64,000 nt of DNA, from the NCBI GenBank assembly GCA_938045805.1, contig CALIBL010000001.1:62001-126000 (forward strand). Reading direction: 5' to 3'. The translations under genes were made by a program, and so were the position numbers. Positions 1 to 7,587 of this stretch are shown here, piece by piece. The stretch comes from an uncultured Rubripirellula sp. Lineage in GTDB: Bacteria > Planctomycetota > Planctomycetia > Pirellulales > Pirellulaceae. Within the stretch, counting starts at the first letter, position 1. Each line of letters opens with the position of its first letter. A model generated the notes under the pieces. That model was not told the DNA's origin. It made no database searches and was given only the letters and a program-made list of their open reading frames with translations.

Positions 1-646
1 GAACCTGTCCCTGAAGGTCAACCAATGGCCCACCGCTATTTCCGGGCTGCGTCGGCATAGCGAGTTGGATGAGCTCCCTGCCCTGAACTTCTCGCACTGC
101 CGAGACAACGCCTTCAACAACACTGTTGCGAAGTCCGAGTGGATTGCCAAATGCGGCGACCCTAACTCCGGGGGCGGGCGTCTGATCGGATAAAGGGATT
201 GGCTGGAGAGGCTGATCACCAATATCAACTTGGATGACTGCCAGATCCGCAATTGAATCCATTGATTCAATTGATATCACCGGCAGTTTTCGACCCGAGG
301 GTAATTCAACCGTGAATTCCCTGCCTTCTCCGATGACGTGAGCATTGGTCACGATGCGACCCTCGGCTGCAATCACAAATCCGGTTCCGACGGAAAGCTC
401 ATCTCCGTCCCGTCCCTTTACGCTAATGGTGACGATAGATGGCTGCACTAAGCGGTTCAGTGTTTCAATTCTTTCCCCCTCTGAGCCACTCGTTCCACTC
501 GCTGAATCTAGTTTGGGCGTTGATTGTGCTGCTGCCGTTTGTGGTTCACAAAGCTCTAATAATGAAAGGCTCAATATTGCGATGCATGAACGAACTAGCA
601 TGGCTCCGAGAGGTAAATCGATGCGGTGTGGAGCTTGGCGATGCAT
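1..646 (-). CDS. HtrA/DegP-like S1C serine protease, 5' part only
   Basis: Periplasmic or envelope trypsin-like protease of the HtrA family. The gene runs off the left edge of the window, so only about the first 215 residues are visible. Reading the minus strand from the ATG at 646 gives a hydrophobic signal region (AILSLSLLELC), an acidic/Ser-rich linker, then a protease domain with the full catalytic triad: His in TNAHVIG, Asp in SIADLAVIQV, and Ser in QPGNSGGPL. The stretch AAFGNPLGLRNSVVEGVVS before the Ser is typical of HtrA. A second ATG at 601 would give a more compact signal peptide and cannot be excluded. An in-frame stop lies upstream at 677-679. PDZ domains would be outside the window. 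It is divergent from the TolC-like gene at 1002. Confidence 0.85.
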   Translation of the reverse strand, partial: MHRQAPHRIDLPLGAMLVRSCIAILSLSLLELCEPQTAAAQSTPKLDSASGTSGSEGERIETLNRLVQPSIVTISVKGRDGDELSVGTGFVIAAEGRIVTNAHVIGEGREFTVELPSGRKLPVISIESMDSIADLAVIQVDIGDQPLQPIPLSDQTPAPGVRVAAFGNPLGLRNSVVEGVVSAVREVQGRELIQLAMPTQPGNSGGPLVDLQGQV

Positions 647-1001
647 ATTGATGAGACCCGGTGGGAGCAGATTGGACTACTACCACATTCTATGTCGGGG
701 AAACCCTGACGGTTGATGGAACCGTAAGCTTTCTTCGCGAGTGATCTTTGTTGTTGATTTCCTCTCGTTCATTGCGTGCTATGGCTTCCTTTTGTGTTGG
801 ATTGAAGTCTGTCTCAATGGGTGCATTGAGGGCTTTGGCAAGATGTAGCGATTGTCCGCTTTGTGTCGATCAGGCACCGTTTTCCTCATTTTGCCGAATG
901 AAACGCCGATAGCGAATATCGGGATAGTTCTGCATTGACGGTTTCTTCCGGTTGGTCCGGTTGACCGCAGAAGCCCGATTTCGCAAGAAGAAAATGCTGT
1001 C
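647..1001. promoter_or_regulatory. Divergent intergenic region with a small inverted repeat
   Basis: 355 bases between the divergent protease and TolC-like genes; promoters for both should lie here. No convincing coding region is seen. The clearest structure is a perfect 6-base inverted repeat at 906-922 (CCGATA, 5-base spacer, TATCGG), about 80 bases before the TolC-like start. It could be an operator or a 5' UTR hairpin; its role is inference only. Confidence 0.35.
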
Positions 1002-3092
1002 ATGCCGACCATCGAGAGATCTTTTCGTGGCTCCAACGCTGATTGGGTTCGCAGGAGGGTGGATTCCCCGAGTTGTCAGGTACGGCGTCGACGGAGAAAA
1101 AAATCAATCTCTTCCCACGCACTGGGGATTTTGTCTGCATTGTCGGTCTGTGCAGGTGGATGTGGAATTCTCAGAGATGTAGTGCCGGCGGGCCCCAACG
1201 ATACCCGCACTTCATTTCATGATGATTACGGCTTGAATATCAGCTATCCCGAAGTAGAAGCGATTGCTACCGAGGAGCGAGACGAACCAGTTCAAGCTCT
1301 CCAGCCGTTTTCCTTTGAAGATCCTGCGACCTTACCCACCCTAGATCTTTCGCTTCATGATGCAGTTCATCAGGCCCTCACAAACCGACCTGTCCTTCGT
1401 CGGGCGGGTTCTACTTTCAATGCCCGAGTCACTCCTCAAGCCGTAACGACTCGTTTTGATCCTGGGTTAACGGCAGCGTCAATACAAGGCACAGAGGCTG
1501 CATTGAGTGCATTTGACGCTCAGTACCGCCAGCAGTTGAGTTGGTCCAAAAACGATACTCCTCGAAACCAACAGCAGGCATTTGGCCAACCTTCGGTACT
1601 CGATGCGGATTCAGCAATTTTCAACGGAGAGTTGAGTAAAACGACTGCTACTGGGTCGAGCTTTGCTCTGAGACACGTCGCGAATTATCGACGCAGTAAT
1701 CAAGGTGTCGGTGATGGTTTTGACTTTCGCCTTTTCCCCAGTGCTTTCACGGGTTGGTTGGAGGCCGAATGGCGCCAGCCATTGATGCAGGGAGCTGGTA
1801 CCAATTTCAATCGAATTGCCGGACCTAACGCTCGCGTTGGGCAATACAGCGGTGTGCTTATTGCTCGAATTAACGAAGATGTTTCATTAGCCGATTTTGA
1901 AACAGGTGTGATTCAAACGGTTGCCGATGTTGAACAGGCTTATTGGAATCTGGTGACCTCTTATCGACTGCTTGACACCATCGTGAAAGCGCGCGAGGCC
2001 GCGCTGCAAACATGGCAGATTCAGAAAGCTCGTCTCGAAGTTGGAACGGGGCGAGCCGATGATGAGGCGCAGGCGAGATCGCAATACTATCAATTTGATG
2101 CTCAAGTCAAAAATGCGTTAGCGGGCCAAGGCGGACTTTACGAATCGGAGCAGCAACTAAGATATCTGGTCGGTCTCCCAGCCACGGATGGCTCTTTGAT
2201 CAAACCAACCAGCGAGCCAACCGATGCGAGAGTGATATTTGATTGGGATAGCGCACTGGCTCAGGCTCTTCAGAGACGAGTCGAAATCCGCCAACAGAAG
2301 ATGCAAGTTCAGCGTCGCGAGTTAGAGCTGACCGCTGCGAAACTTAATTATCAACCCCGTTTAGATTTCTTGGGGCAATATCGATACCAAGGCATTGGTG
2401 ATCACCTCGTCCCCGGTTTCTACGAGAATATGTTCGATGGTAATTACCAAGAGTGGCAGGCGGGAATTGAGTTGAGCTATCCCGTTGGTTTCAGAGCAGC
2501 GGGCTCTGCAGTGGCGCATGCTAAGTTAAGTTTGAGACGTGAACGTGCTGTTCTTAATCAGACTGAGTACCAGGTTAGTCATCTCTTATCCAATGCGGCA
2601 CGCGACGTGGAAACTCGGCATGAGTTGATGGAAACTAATTACAACCGTCTTCAGTCAGATTTGAATCAGGTTGATGTGCTACGCATTCGCTACGAACAGG
2701 GAAGTGATTCCATTAACTTCCTGCTTCAGGCTCAGCGACAGGTTGTTAATAGTGCCAGTGATTTTTACCGGTCTCTAGCAGACTACAACCTCGCCATTCG
2801 TAATTTCCACCGTGAGAAAGGATCGCTTCTTGCGTACAACCAGATCAAGTTATCCGAGGGGGAATGGGAAAAGGGGGCTTATCAAAGTGCCCATCAGGTG
2901 GGCCGATATCTTACGCCTCGAAATAAAGCTAGTGTAGTCACGGGCACCGATGAAGCATTGAGCCAACCTTTTGATCCATCCGAAATCCAGTCGACCATTC
3001 CAGCAAGTCGTGCTGGAGATCAAGACGGCGTTGGAGGAGGAGAAGAGGTTACCCAACCGGTAGAAGAAGTCGCGGTTGAGCCTTTGCCCTAG
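1002..3092 (+). CDS. TolC-like outer membrane efflux lipoprotein
   Basis: Outer membrane factor of the TolC/OEP fold, expected to form the exit duct of an efflux or type I secretion system. The N-terminus is Arg/Lys rich (RRRRRKK) followed by a hydrophobic segment ending in a lipobox-like CAGGC, so it is probably lipid anchored. The body has the long amphipathic helices and beta segments of two OEP repeats: a first one around residues 230-420 (EWRQPLMQGAG, DVEQAYWNL, QLRYLVGLP) and a second around 430-620 (RVEIRQQKMQVQRRELELTAA, QAGIELSYPVG, EQGSDSINFLLQAQRQ). At 696 residues it is longer than E. coli TolC (about 490), with a 70-residue tail rich in Glu/Gly/Val. No membrane fusion or inner membrane pump gene is adjacent, so its partner is unknown. 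Confidence 0.85.
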   Translation: MPTIERSFRGSNADWVRRRVDSPSCQVRRRRRKKSISSHALGILSALSVCAGGCGILRDVVPAGPNDTRTSFHDDYGLNISYPEVEAIATEERDEPVQALQPFSFEDPATLPTLDLSLHDAVHQALTNRPVLRRAGSTFNARVTPQAVTTRFDPGLTAASIQGTEAALSAFDAQYRQQLSWSKNDTPRNQQQAFGQPSVLDADSAIFNGELSKTTATGSSFALRHVANYRRSNQGVGDGFDFRLFPSAFTGWLEAEWRQPLMQGAGTNFNRIAGPNARVGQYSGVLIARINEDVSLADFETGVIQTVADVEQAYWNLVTSYRLLDTIVKAREAALQTWQIQKARLEVGTGRADDEAQARSQYYQFDAQVKNALAGQGGLYESEQQLRYLVGLPATDGSLIKPTSEPTDARVIFDWDSALAQALQRRVEIRQQKMQVQRRELELTAAKLNYQPRLDFLGQYRYQGIGDHLVPGFYENMFDGNYQEWQAGIELSYPVGFRAAGSAVAHAKLSLRRERAVLNQTEYQVSHLLSNAARDVETRHELMETNYNRLQSDLNQVDVLRIRYEQGSDSINFLLQAQRQVVNSASDFYRSLADYNLAIRNFHREKGSLLAYNQIKLSEGEWEKGAYQSAHQVGRYLTPRNKASVVTGTDEALSQPFDPSEIQSTIPASRAGDQDGVGGGEEVTQPVEEVAVEPLP

Positions 3093-3130
3093 CGATCTTC
3101 AATAAATTGGTTCGATCAAATGGAGTTCAG

Positions 3131-3158
3131 GTCGCTCAAGAATCGTCGCTCAAGAATC
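3131..3158. repeat. Perfect 14-base tandem duplication
   Basis: The unit GTCGCTCAAGAATC occurs twice in direct succession (3131-3144 and 3145-3158) in the 88-base convergent gap between the TolC-like gene and trmB. It is probably a small replication slippage product; no function is evident. Confidence 0.8.
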
Positions 3159-3180
3159 AAGGTGCGCCCGAAACGCTTTG

Positions 3181-3837
3181 TCAAGCCAAAGCAGATCGCT
3201 TTTCATAGCGTATTCGGTAGACCGGAATGAAGTTTTGTCGGCTCCTTCGTTCGAAGTGAGTTCGGTAATCGAGGTCGTGCGTAGCGGTAATCTCATCTTC
3301 GGGGATTGGTACGCCCAAGATTGGCGAAATCTCTGCGATGAGTTCGACGGTATCTTCAAAGTAGTCTAAAACGTCGGTCCAGAAGTGAAAGCGTCCACCT
3401 GTCCGGAGGCACCGCGTCAGGTTGATGATGCTCTGTTCATTGAGCACGCGTCGTTTTCGATGCCTTTTTTTCCACCAAGGGTCGGGGAAGTAGACGTGCA
3501 CCGCCTCTAAGCTCCCTTGGGCAATTGACTCCGCAAGCAACGGTTCAGCATTACCGCTGACCATGATGGCATTGGTCGCTTGCCTCCTCGCAAGTTTTGC
3601 AGCCGAGTGTTTTGCGTACTTAGCGATGATTTCCACGCCCACGTAGTTGTGTGCGGGATTGGCGAGTGATGCGTTGTCAATAAAAAGCCCCTTTCCAGAT
3701 CCCACTTCTAATTCGAGCGGATGCTCATTGCTAAACAGAGTATTGCTAGACAAATTGCTTGGAAGTTGCTCGGAATCACGGAGGTGTTTGGAAAGGTCTA
3801 ATTCCTGTCCCGGTCGACGTAGGGAACTTCGCGGCAT
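3181..3837 (-). CDS. trmB: tRNA (guanine-N7-)-methyltransferase
   Basis: Cytosolic enzyme that transfers a methyl group from SAM to N7 of guanine 46 in the variable loop of tRNAs. The 218-residue protein has the Rossmann SAM-binding motif LELEVGSGKGLFI near residues 40-52, the family hallmark YFPDPWWKKRHRKRR near 115-130 with the substrate-binding Asp-Pro-Trp-Trp, and the C-terminal signature THFERRSRQNF that precedes the tRNA-binding end. Length matches the family (about 210-240). It converges on the TolC-like gene and is divergent from hemDE. The start is the first ATG in frame; no clear Shine-Dalgarno sequence precedes it. Confidence 0.93.
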   Translation of the reverse strand: MPRSSLRRPGQELDLSKHLRDSEQLPSNLSSNTLFSNEHPLELEVGSGKGLFIDNASLANPAHNYVGVEIIAKYAKHSAAKLARRQATNAIMVSGNAEPLLAESIAQGSLEAVHVYFPDPWWKKRHRKRRVLNEQSIINLTRCLRTGGRFHFWTDVLDYFEDTVELIAEISPILGVPIPEDEITATHDLDYRTHFERRSRQNFIPVYRIRYEKRSALA

Positions 3838-4157
3838 GACTCGGTTCTATTGTGGTAGCGGAGGGTTGCGGGGTGGCATCGAGGCGGTCGTTAACCAATT
3901 TAGTATCTAACACGGTCACGACGGAAGACATCCCAAATGTCTTCAGTTTGTGATGTTCATTTCAAACACGGATCTCACAAACATCGGTTCAACTTCACTG
4001 TCCAAAGAAGTGGGTGTTGAACACCAGAGAAAAAGTTACATCTTAGCGGACGTTCGCCGCTGGGGATCGATCGTTTTGATATCCTAGCGGTGTCGGTTCG
4101 GTTCACAATCTGTGAAGACTCATTCGACCGCACTTTCTCTCTATGGGACGTTGAGCT
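3838..4157. promoter_or_regulatory. Divergent intergenic region trmB / hemDE
   Basis: 320 bases without a supported gene, expected to hold promoters for trmB (minus) and hemDE (plus). A short inverted repeat GTTCAAC (3987-3993) / GTTGAAC (4015-4021) is present. I found no well-spaced sigma70 hexamers and no riboswitch fold. Confidence 0.3.
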
Positions 4158-6077
4158 TTGTCGAAGCAAATTAGATTTAAGGGTTGTCGTGTCGCAGCAT
4201 TGGAAAGTCGACGTGCAGCGGACATGCAAAGAATGATCGAGAGATACGGTGGTGATCCGTATGTGAGTCCATCGATGCGCGAGGTTCCGATTGAACCCAA
4301 CCGTGGCGCGATTGATTTTGCTTATCGATTAATCACCGGACAGATCAGTGTGGTGGTGCTAACGACTGGGGTGGGGTTTCGGTATTTGCTAAAAGCTATT
4401 GAACCTCATTTGGATCAACAGCGGTTCTTGGATGCCTTGTCAGATGTCACAACCATTTGTCGAGGTCCGAAACCGGTTGCTGCGATGAGGGAACATGGTC
4501 TCACTCCTTCTTTTCGTGTTCCAGAGCCGAATACTTGGCGAGAATTACTGCAAACAATTGATGCAGAGGTCTCAATTTCCAACCAAGTTGTCGCGTTGCA
4601 GGAGTACGGGGTCAGTAACAAATCGCTTATTGCGGGGCTCGAGGCTCGTGGGGCGACGGTAGAACGCGTACAGGTTTATGGATGGGATTTGCCGCTCGAC
4701 TCGTCTGCTCTGGAGAAGAATATTCGAGCGATTGCTGCTGGCCAGCGGGATATCTTGTTGGTTACCAGCGCGCACCAAGTCGTTAACTTGCTTCGTTTGG
4801 CCGAGGATCTGGGGATGGTTGACGCGATTCGGGAGGGGCTGCGAGGTATGGTGATCGCTTCAATCGGACCAACCACATCGCAAATGCTGGAAGAATCCGA
4901 GATTCATGTTGATTTGGAGCCAACTCACCCCAAGATGGGGCATTTGGTCGTCCAAGCGGCGGAGATTGGTGTTCCGCTAATTGAATCCAAGCGACGATGG
5001 CAGCAAGTGATACCGCGATCCCAACCCATGAAGCATCCTTCTGATCAAAGCCTGTTCATTCGCGCATGCCGAGGGGAAAAAACAGAAAGAACGCCTGTCT
5101 GGTTGATGCGGCAGGCTGGTAGGTACATGCAAGAGTACCGAGAAGTGCGAGCTAAGCATTCCTTCTTGGAACTTTGCCATAACCCTCAGCTGTGTAGCGA
5201 AGTGATGTGCACCGCGGTGGATCGCCTCGGTGTTGATGCTGCGATTATCTTCTCCGATCTCCTGCCAATCTTGGTTCCGCTCGGCTTTGATCTGGAATTC
5301 GCCGCTGGCGATGGTCCCGTCATTCATAATCCAATACGTGACCGAGACGGCGTCAACAGTGTCAAAGAACTCAGTGACCCCCAAGAGTTAGATTTTGTTT
5401 ACGAGACAGTGCGGCAGACGCGGCAGGATTTGCCTGAAGAGATTCCAGTAATTGGTTTTGCCGGATCACCATTCACTCTGGCTAGCTACGCGATTGAGGG
5501 TGGGGGAAGCCGAACGTACCTCAATACCAAGAAGCTGATGCGCGCAAACGATGGTGCCTGGGAATTACTCATGGAGAGGCTTTCGTTTGCGATCACCGCT
5601 TACCTTAACCTTCAAATTGAATCGGGTGCTCAATGTGTTCAATTGTTTGATAGTTGGGCTGGGTGCCTGTCTTCGAATGACTACGTTCGCTATGTCCTGC
5701 CTTGGATGAAGCAGATCATTTCGGGAATTGCTCCCGGAGTTCCGGTTATTAACTTTGCCACGGGGAACCCCGAGTTGCAGCCGCTCTTGCGCATGGACCG
5801 ACGGACGGTTGTCGGTGTTGATTGGCGAATACCTCTCGATGTCGCCTGGAAACGGATCGGCCATGACTGTTCCGTTCAAGGTAATCTCGATCCTGCTATA
5901 CTCTTGGCTGAACCTGAGATCATACGTGAGGAGGTTGCTGAGTTACTTTCCTCCGTCAAAGGATTGGATGGCCATATCTTCAATTTGGGACATGGTATTC
6001 ACAAAGAAACGCCCGTGGATCATGCCATCGCTTTGGTGGAATCGGTCAAAGAGTTATCCGCGCGTTCGATTCAATAG
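4158..6077 (+). CDS. hemE: Uroporphyrinogen-III synthase / uroporphyrinogen decarboxylase fusion (HemD-HemE)
   Basis: Two successive steps of tetrapyrrole synthesis in one 639-residue polypeptide. Residues about 8-270 are a HemD domain (GCRVAALESRRAADM at the start, VVLTTGVGFRYLLKAIE, VTSAHQVVNLL, IASIGPTTSQML), which closes and flips ring D of hydroxymethylbilane. After a short linker, residues about 296-636 are HemE, which decarboxylates uroporphyrinogen III to coproporphyrinogen III: RTPVWLMRQAGRYMQEYR (active-site Arg pair), DAAIIFSDLL (catalytic Asp region), FAGSPFTLASYAIEGGGS, FDSWAG and FNLGHGI. The start is TTG at 4158, directly after an in-frame stop, and is supported because the HemD homology begins within 10 residues; no ATG precedes it. 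An internal ATG at 5028 sits exactly before HemE and could give a free HemE. No other heme genes are adjacent. Confidence 0.93.
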   Translation: MSKQIRFKGCRVAALESRRAADMQRMIERYGGDPYVSPSMREVPIEPNRGAIDFAYRLITGQISVVVLTTGVGFRYLLKAIEPHLDQQRFLDALSDVTTICRGPKPVAAMREHGLTPSFRVPEPNTWRELLQTIDAEVSISNQVVALQEYGVSNKSLIAGLEARGATVERVQVYGWDLPLDSSALEKNIRAIAAGQRDILLVTSAHQVVNLLRLAEDLGMVDAIREGLRGMVIASIGPTTSQMLEESEIHVDLEPTHPKMGHLVVQAAEIGVPLIESKRRWQQVIPRSQPMKHPSDQSLFIRACRGEKTERTPVWLMRQAGRYMQEYREVRAKHSFLELCHNPQLCSEVMCTAVDRLGVDAAIIFSDLLPILVPLGFDLEFAAGDGPVIHNPIRDRDGVNSVKELSDPQELDFVYETVRQTRQDLPEEIPVIGFAGSPFTLASYAIEGGGSRTYLNTKKLMRANDGAWELLMERLSFAITAYLNLQIESGAQCVQLFDSWAGCLSSNDYVRYVLPWMKQIISGIAPGVPVINFATGNPELQPLLRMDRRTVVGVDWRIPLDVAWKRIGHDCSVQGNLDPAILLAEPEIIREEVAELLSSVKGLDGHIFNLGHGIHKETPVDHAIALVESVKELSARSIQ

Positions 6078-6213
6078 ATCGATTCTCACATGGGAATCTT
6101 GGTCGCTATTCTCAAGCGGTTAGATTTTCTATGTCATTGTTTCGGTAGCGATTCTAGCCTCCGAATCAGGTTCTCGCCCCACTTTCGACCGATCAAACCC
6201 CATTGCCGTTTTT

Positions 6214-6240
6214 ACCCCTCACGTAGAGGGGGTTCTTTCG
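6214..6240 (+). terminator. Weak candidate terminator after hemDE
   Basis: ACCCCTC (6214-6220) pairs with GAGGGGT (ending 6233) across a 5-base loop, followed by TTCTTTC. The stem is good but the T-tract is interrupted, so termination is plausible rather than certain. Confidence 0.35.
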
Positions 6241-6471
6241 TTCGGTTAATCGCTAGATCGCCTAATAGCGTGAGCAGATCACGATGTCGTGGGTACTTAT
6301 ATGCTTGAGCAATCGCAACCAATCGGTGTGTCAAGGCGAACGAGAGGAAGGAGCTGCTAAGTTTGGTCTCTAGGATCATGAAGATTGATCTGTCTAACAA
6401 GCCAGCGCCTTGACGATTTCAATTGCACTCCTTACCTTCTATTAGCTCGTTTTTTGCAGCGGCTCGATAGT

Positions 6472-6486
6472 ATTAGTATTTTTAAT
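6472..6486. promoter_or_regulatory. Candidate LysR-type T-N11-A box
   Basis: An AT-rich imperfect dyad, TATTA at 6471-6475 and TAATA at 6483-6487, fits the T-N11-A pattern of LysR-family binding sites (T6473, A6485). It ends about 10 bases before the TTG start of the LysR gene, a position that would suit autorepression. Such AT-rich dyads also occur by chance. Confidence 0.3.
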
Positions 6487-6496
6487 AGGTGGTTGG

Positions 6497-7471
6497 TTGA
6501 ATTTTCGGACACTCGATTTGTTCTGCACCATTGCTGAACGTCGTAGCTTTTCGCAAGCTGCTGCGGTTCATCAATTGACGCAGAGCGCTGCGAGTCAGGC
6601 CATTCAGCATCTTGAGGAATCCGTCGGCGTTCAGCTAATTGATCGCTCAAAGCGACCACTTGTTTTGACCCCTGCGGGCAAGCTTTATCTTTCGGGTCTC
6701 CGCTCTATCCTGCGTAGCTATGAGCGATTGCAGCGTGACGTGCGAACCACTGGTGAGCGTCTAAGTGGTCAAATTAAGGTCGGGACGATTGTTTCGGTCG
6801 GGCTCAGTTACATGCCCGAGGCGTCCGAAGCTTTTGCAAAGTTGCATCCGGAAGTGGATGTTCGAACGGAGTTTGGTGTAAACGATCGCGTTTTTGAACT
6901 CGTTAGTGACGGGTCAGTTGACCTCGGTTTGGTCAGTTATCCCAAGAGCACCAAGCACTTGCAGTTTGTTCCATGGCAACAGGAGCCAATGCGGCTCGTT
7001 TGTTCGTCCGAGCATCCCTTGGCGAAGCAGAACGAAGTCTCGCTGCGGCAATTGCAGTTTCTTGACATGATCGGATTTGATCGCGAGTTGAAGCTAAGAC
7101 GTGAAATTGATCAGTGTCTGGCTCGGGCCGGCATTTCGGTGAACGTGAAGATGGAGTTCGACAACGCTGATTCCATGGTTCGAGCGATCCAAGCCAATCG
7201 TGGCATTGGGATTGTTCCTGAGGCGGCAGTGCGAAGAGAAACAGCCAACGGGTCGCTCCGAGTTGTAGCTTGTCGAGAGCTCAGGATTACTCGGCCATTG
7301 GGTATCATTTTCCGCAGGTCTGGCAAGCTCAGTCGAGCAGCAAATGAATTCGGGTCTTTGCTCTTGGGAAGGCCGATTGAATCAGACAAGAGAGTAAGGA
7401 GTGGCAGTGGCAAGATCGCTGCCGAGGGCGAGTCGATTGAGTCTCAACTGGGAACGTCAATTGTCGCCTGA
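6497..7471 (+). CDS. LysR-family transcriptional regulator
   Basis: DNA-binding regulator of the LysR type. Residues 1-60 form the winged helix-turn-helix (FRTLDLFCTIAERRSFSQAAA, LTQSAASQAIQHLEESVGVQLIDRS), then a linker helix and a periplasmic-binding-like effector domain from about residue 90 (IKVGTIVSVGLSYMPEA, GSVDLGLVSYP, RAIQANRGIGIVPEAAVRR). Length 324 is normal for the family, with about 30 extra polar residues at the C-terminus. The start is TTG at 6497, which gives the usual LysR N-terminus. It lies 116 bases upstream of gltB in the same direction; by analogy with GltC of Bacillus it may control glutamate synthase, but that is inference and the effector is unknown. Confidence 0.88.
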   Translation: MNFRTLDLFCTIAERRSFSQAAAVHQLTQSAASQAIQHLEESVGVQLIDRSKRPLVLTPAGKLYLSGLRSILRSYERLQRDVRTTGERLSGQIKVGTIVSVGLSYMPEASEAFAKLHPEVDVRTEFGVNDRVFELVSDGSVDLGLVSYPKSTKHLQFVPWQQEPMRLVCSSEHPLAKQNEVSLRQLQFLDMIGFDRELKLRREIDQCLARAGISVNVKMEFDNADSMVRAIQANRGIGIVPEAAVRRETANGSLRVVACRELRITRPLGIIFRRSGKLSRAANEFGSLLLGRPIESDKRVRSGSGKIAAEGESIESQLGTSIVA

Positions 7472-7564
7472 CTTGGAGCGGCGCGGGAGTTCCAGCGGGC
7501 TTGATTTCTTTCAGCGACTCGTTGCCTTTCGCAATCTCCGCCGAGGGTGAATTTTGAGAATAGA

Positions 7565-7578
7565 GATTAACGATTAAC
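7565..7578. repeat. Tandem heptamer before gltB
   Basis: GATTAAC occurs twice in direct succession (7565-7571, 7572-7578), ending 10 bases before the GTG start of gltB. It overlaps the expected ribosome binding region. Chance or a short regulatory repeat are both possible. Confidence 0.5.
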
Positions 7579-7587
7579 AGGCAAGAA

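Larger units (their letters stand above)
6078..6496. other. Intergenic region hemDE / LysR gene
   Basis: 419 bases with no supported gene. A GC-rich stem (CCCCTC / GAGGGG, 6215-6231, loop about 5 bases) followed by a broken T-run (TTCTTTCG) could end hemDE transcription, but the T-run is weak. The last 60 bases are AT rich and hold the candidate LysR box listed separately. Short ORFs in the region show no recognisable protein. Confidence 0.35.
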
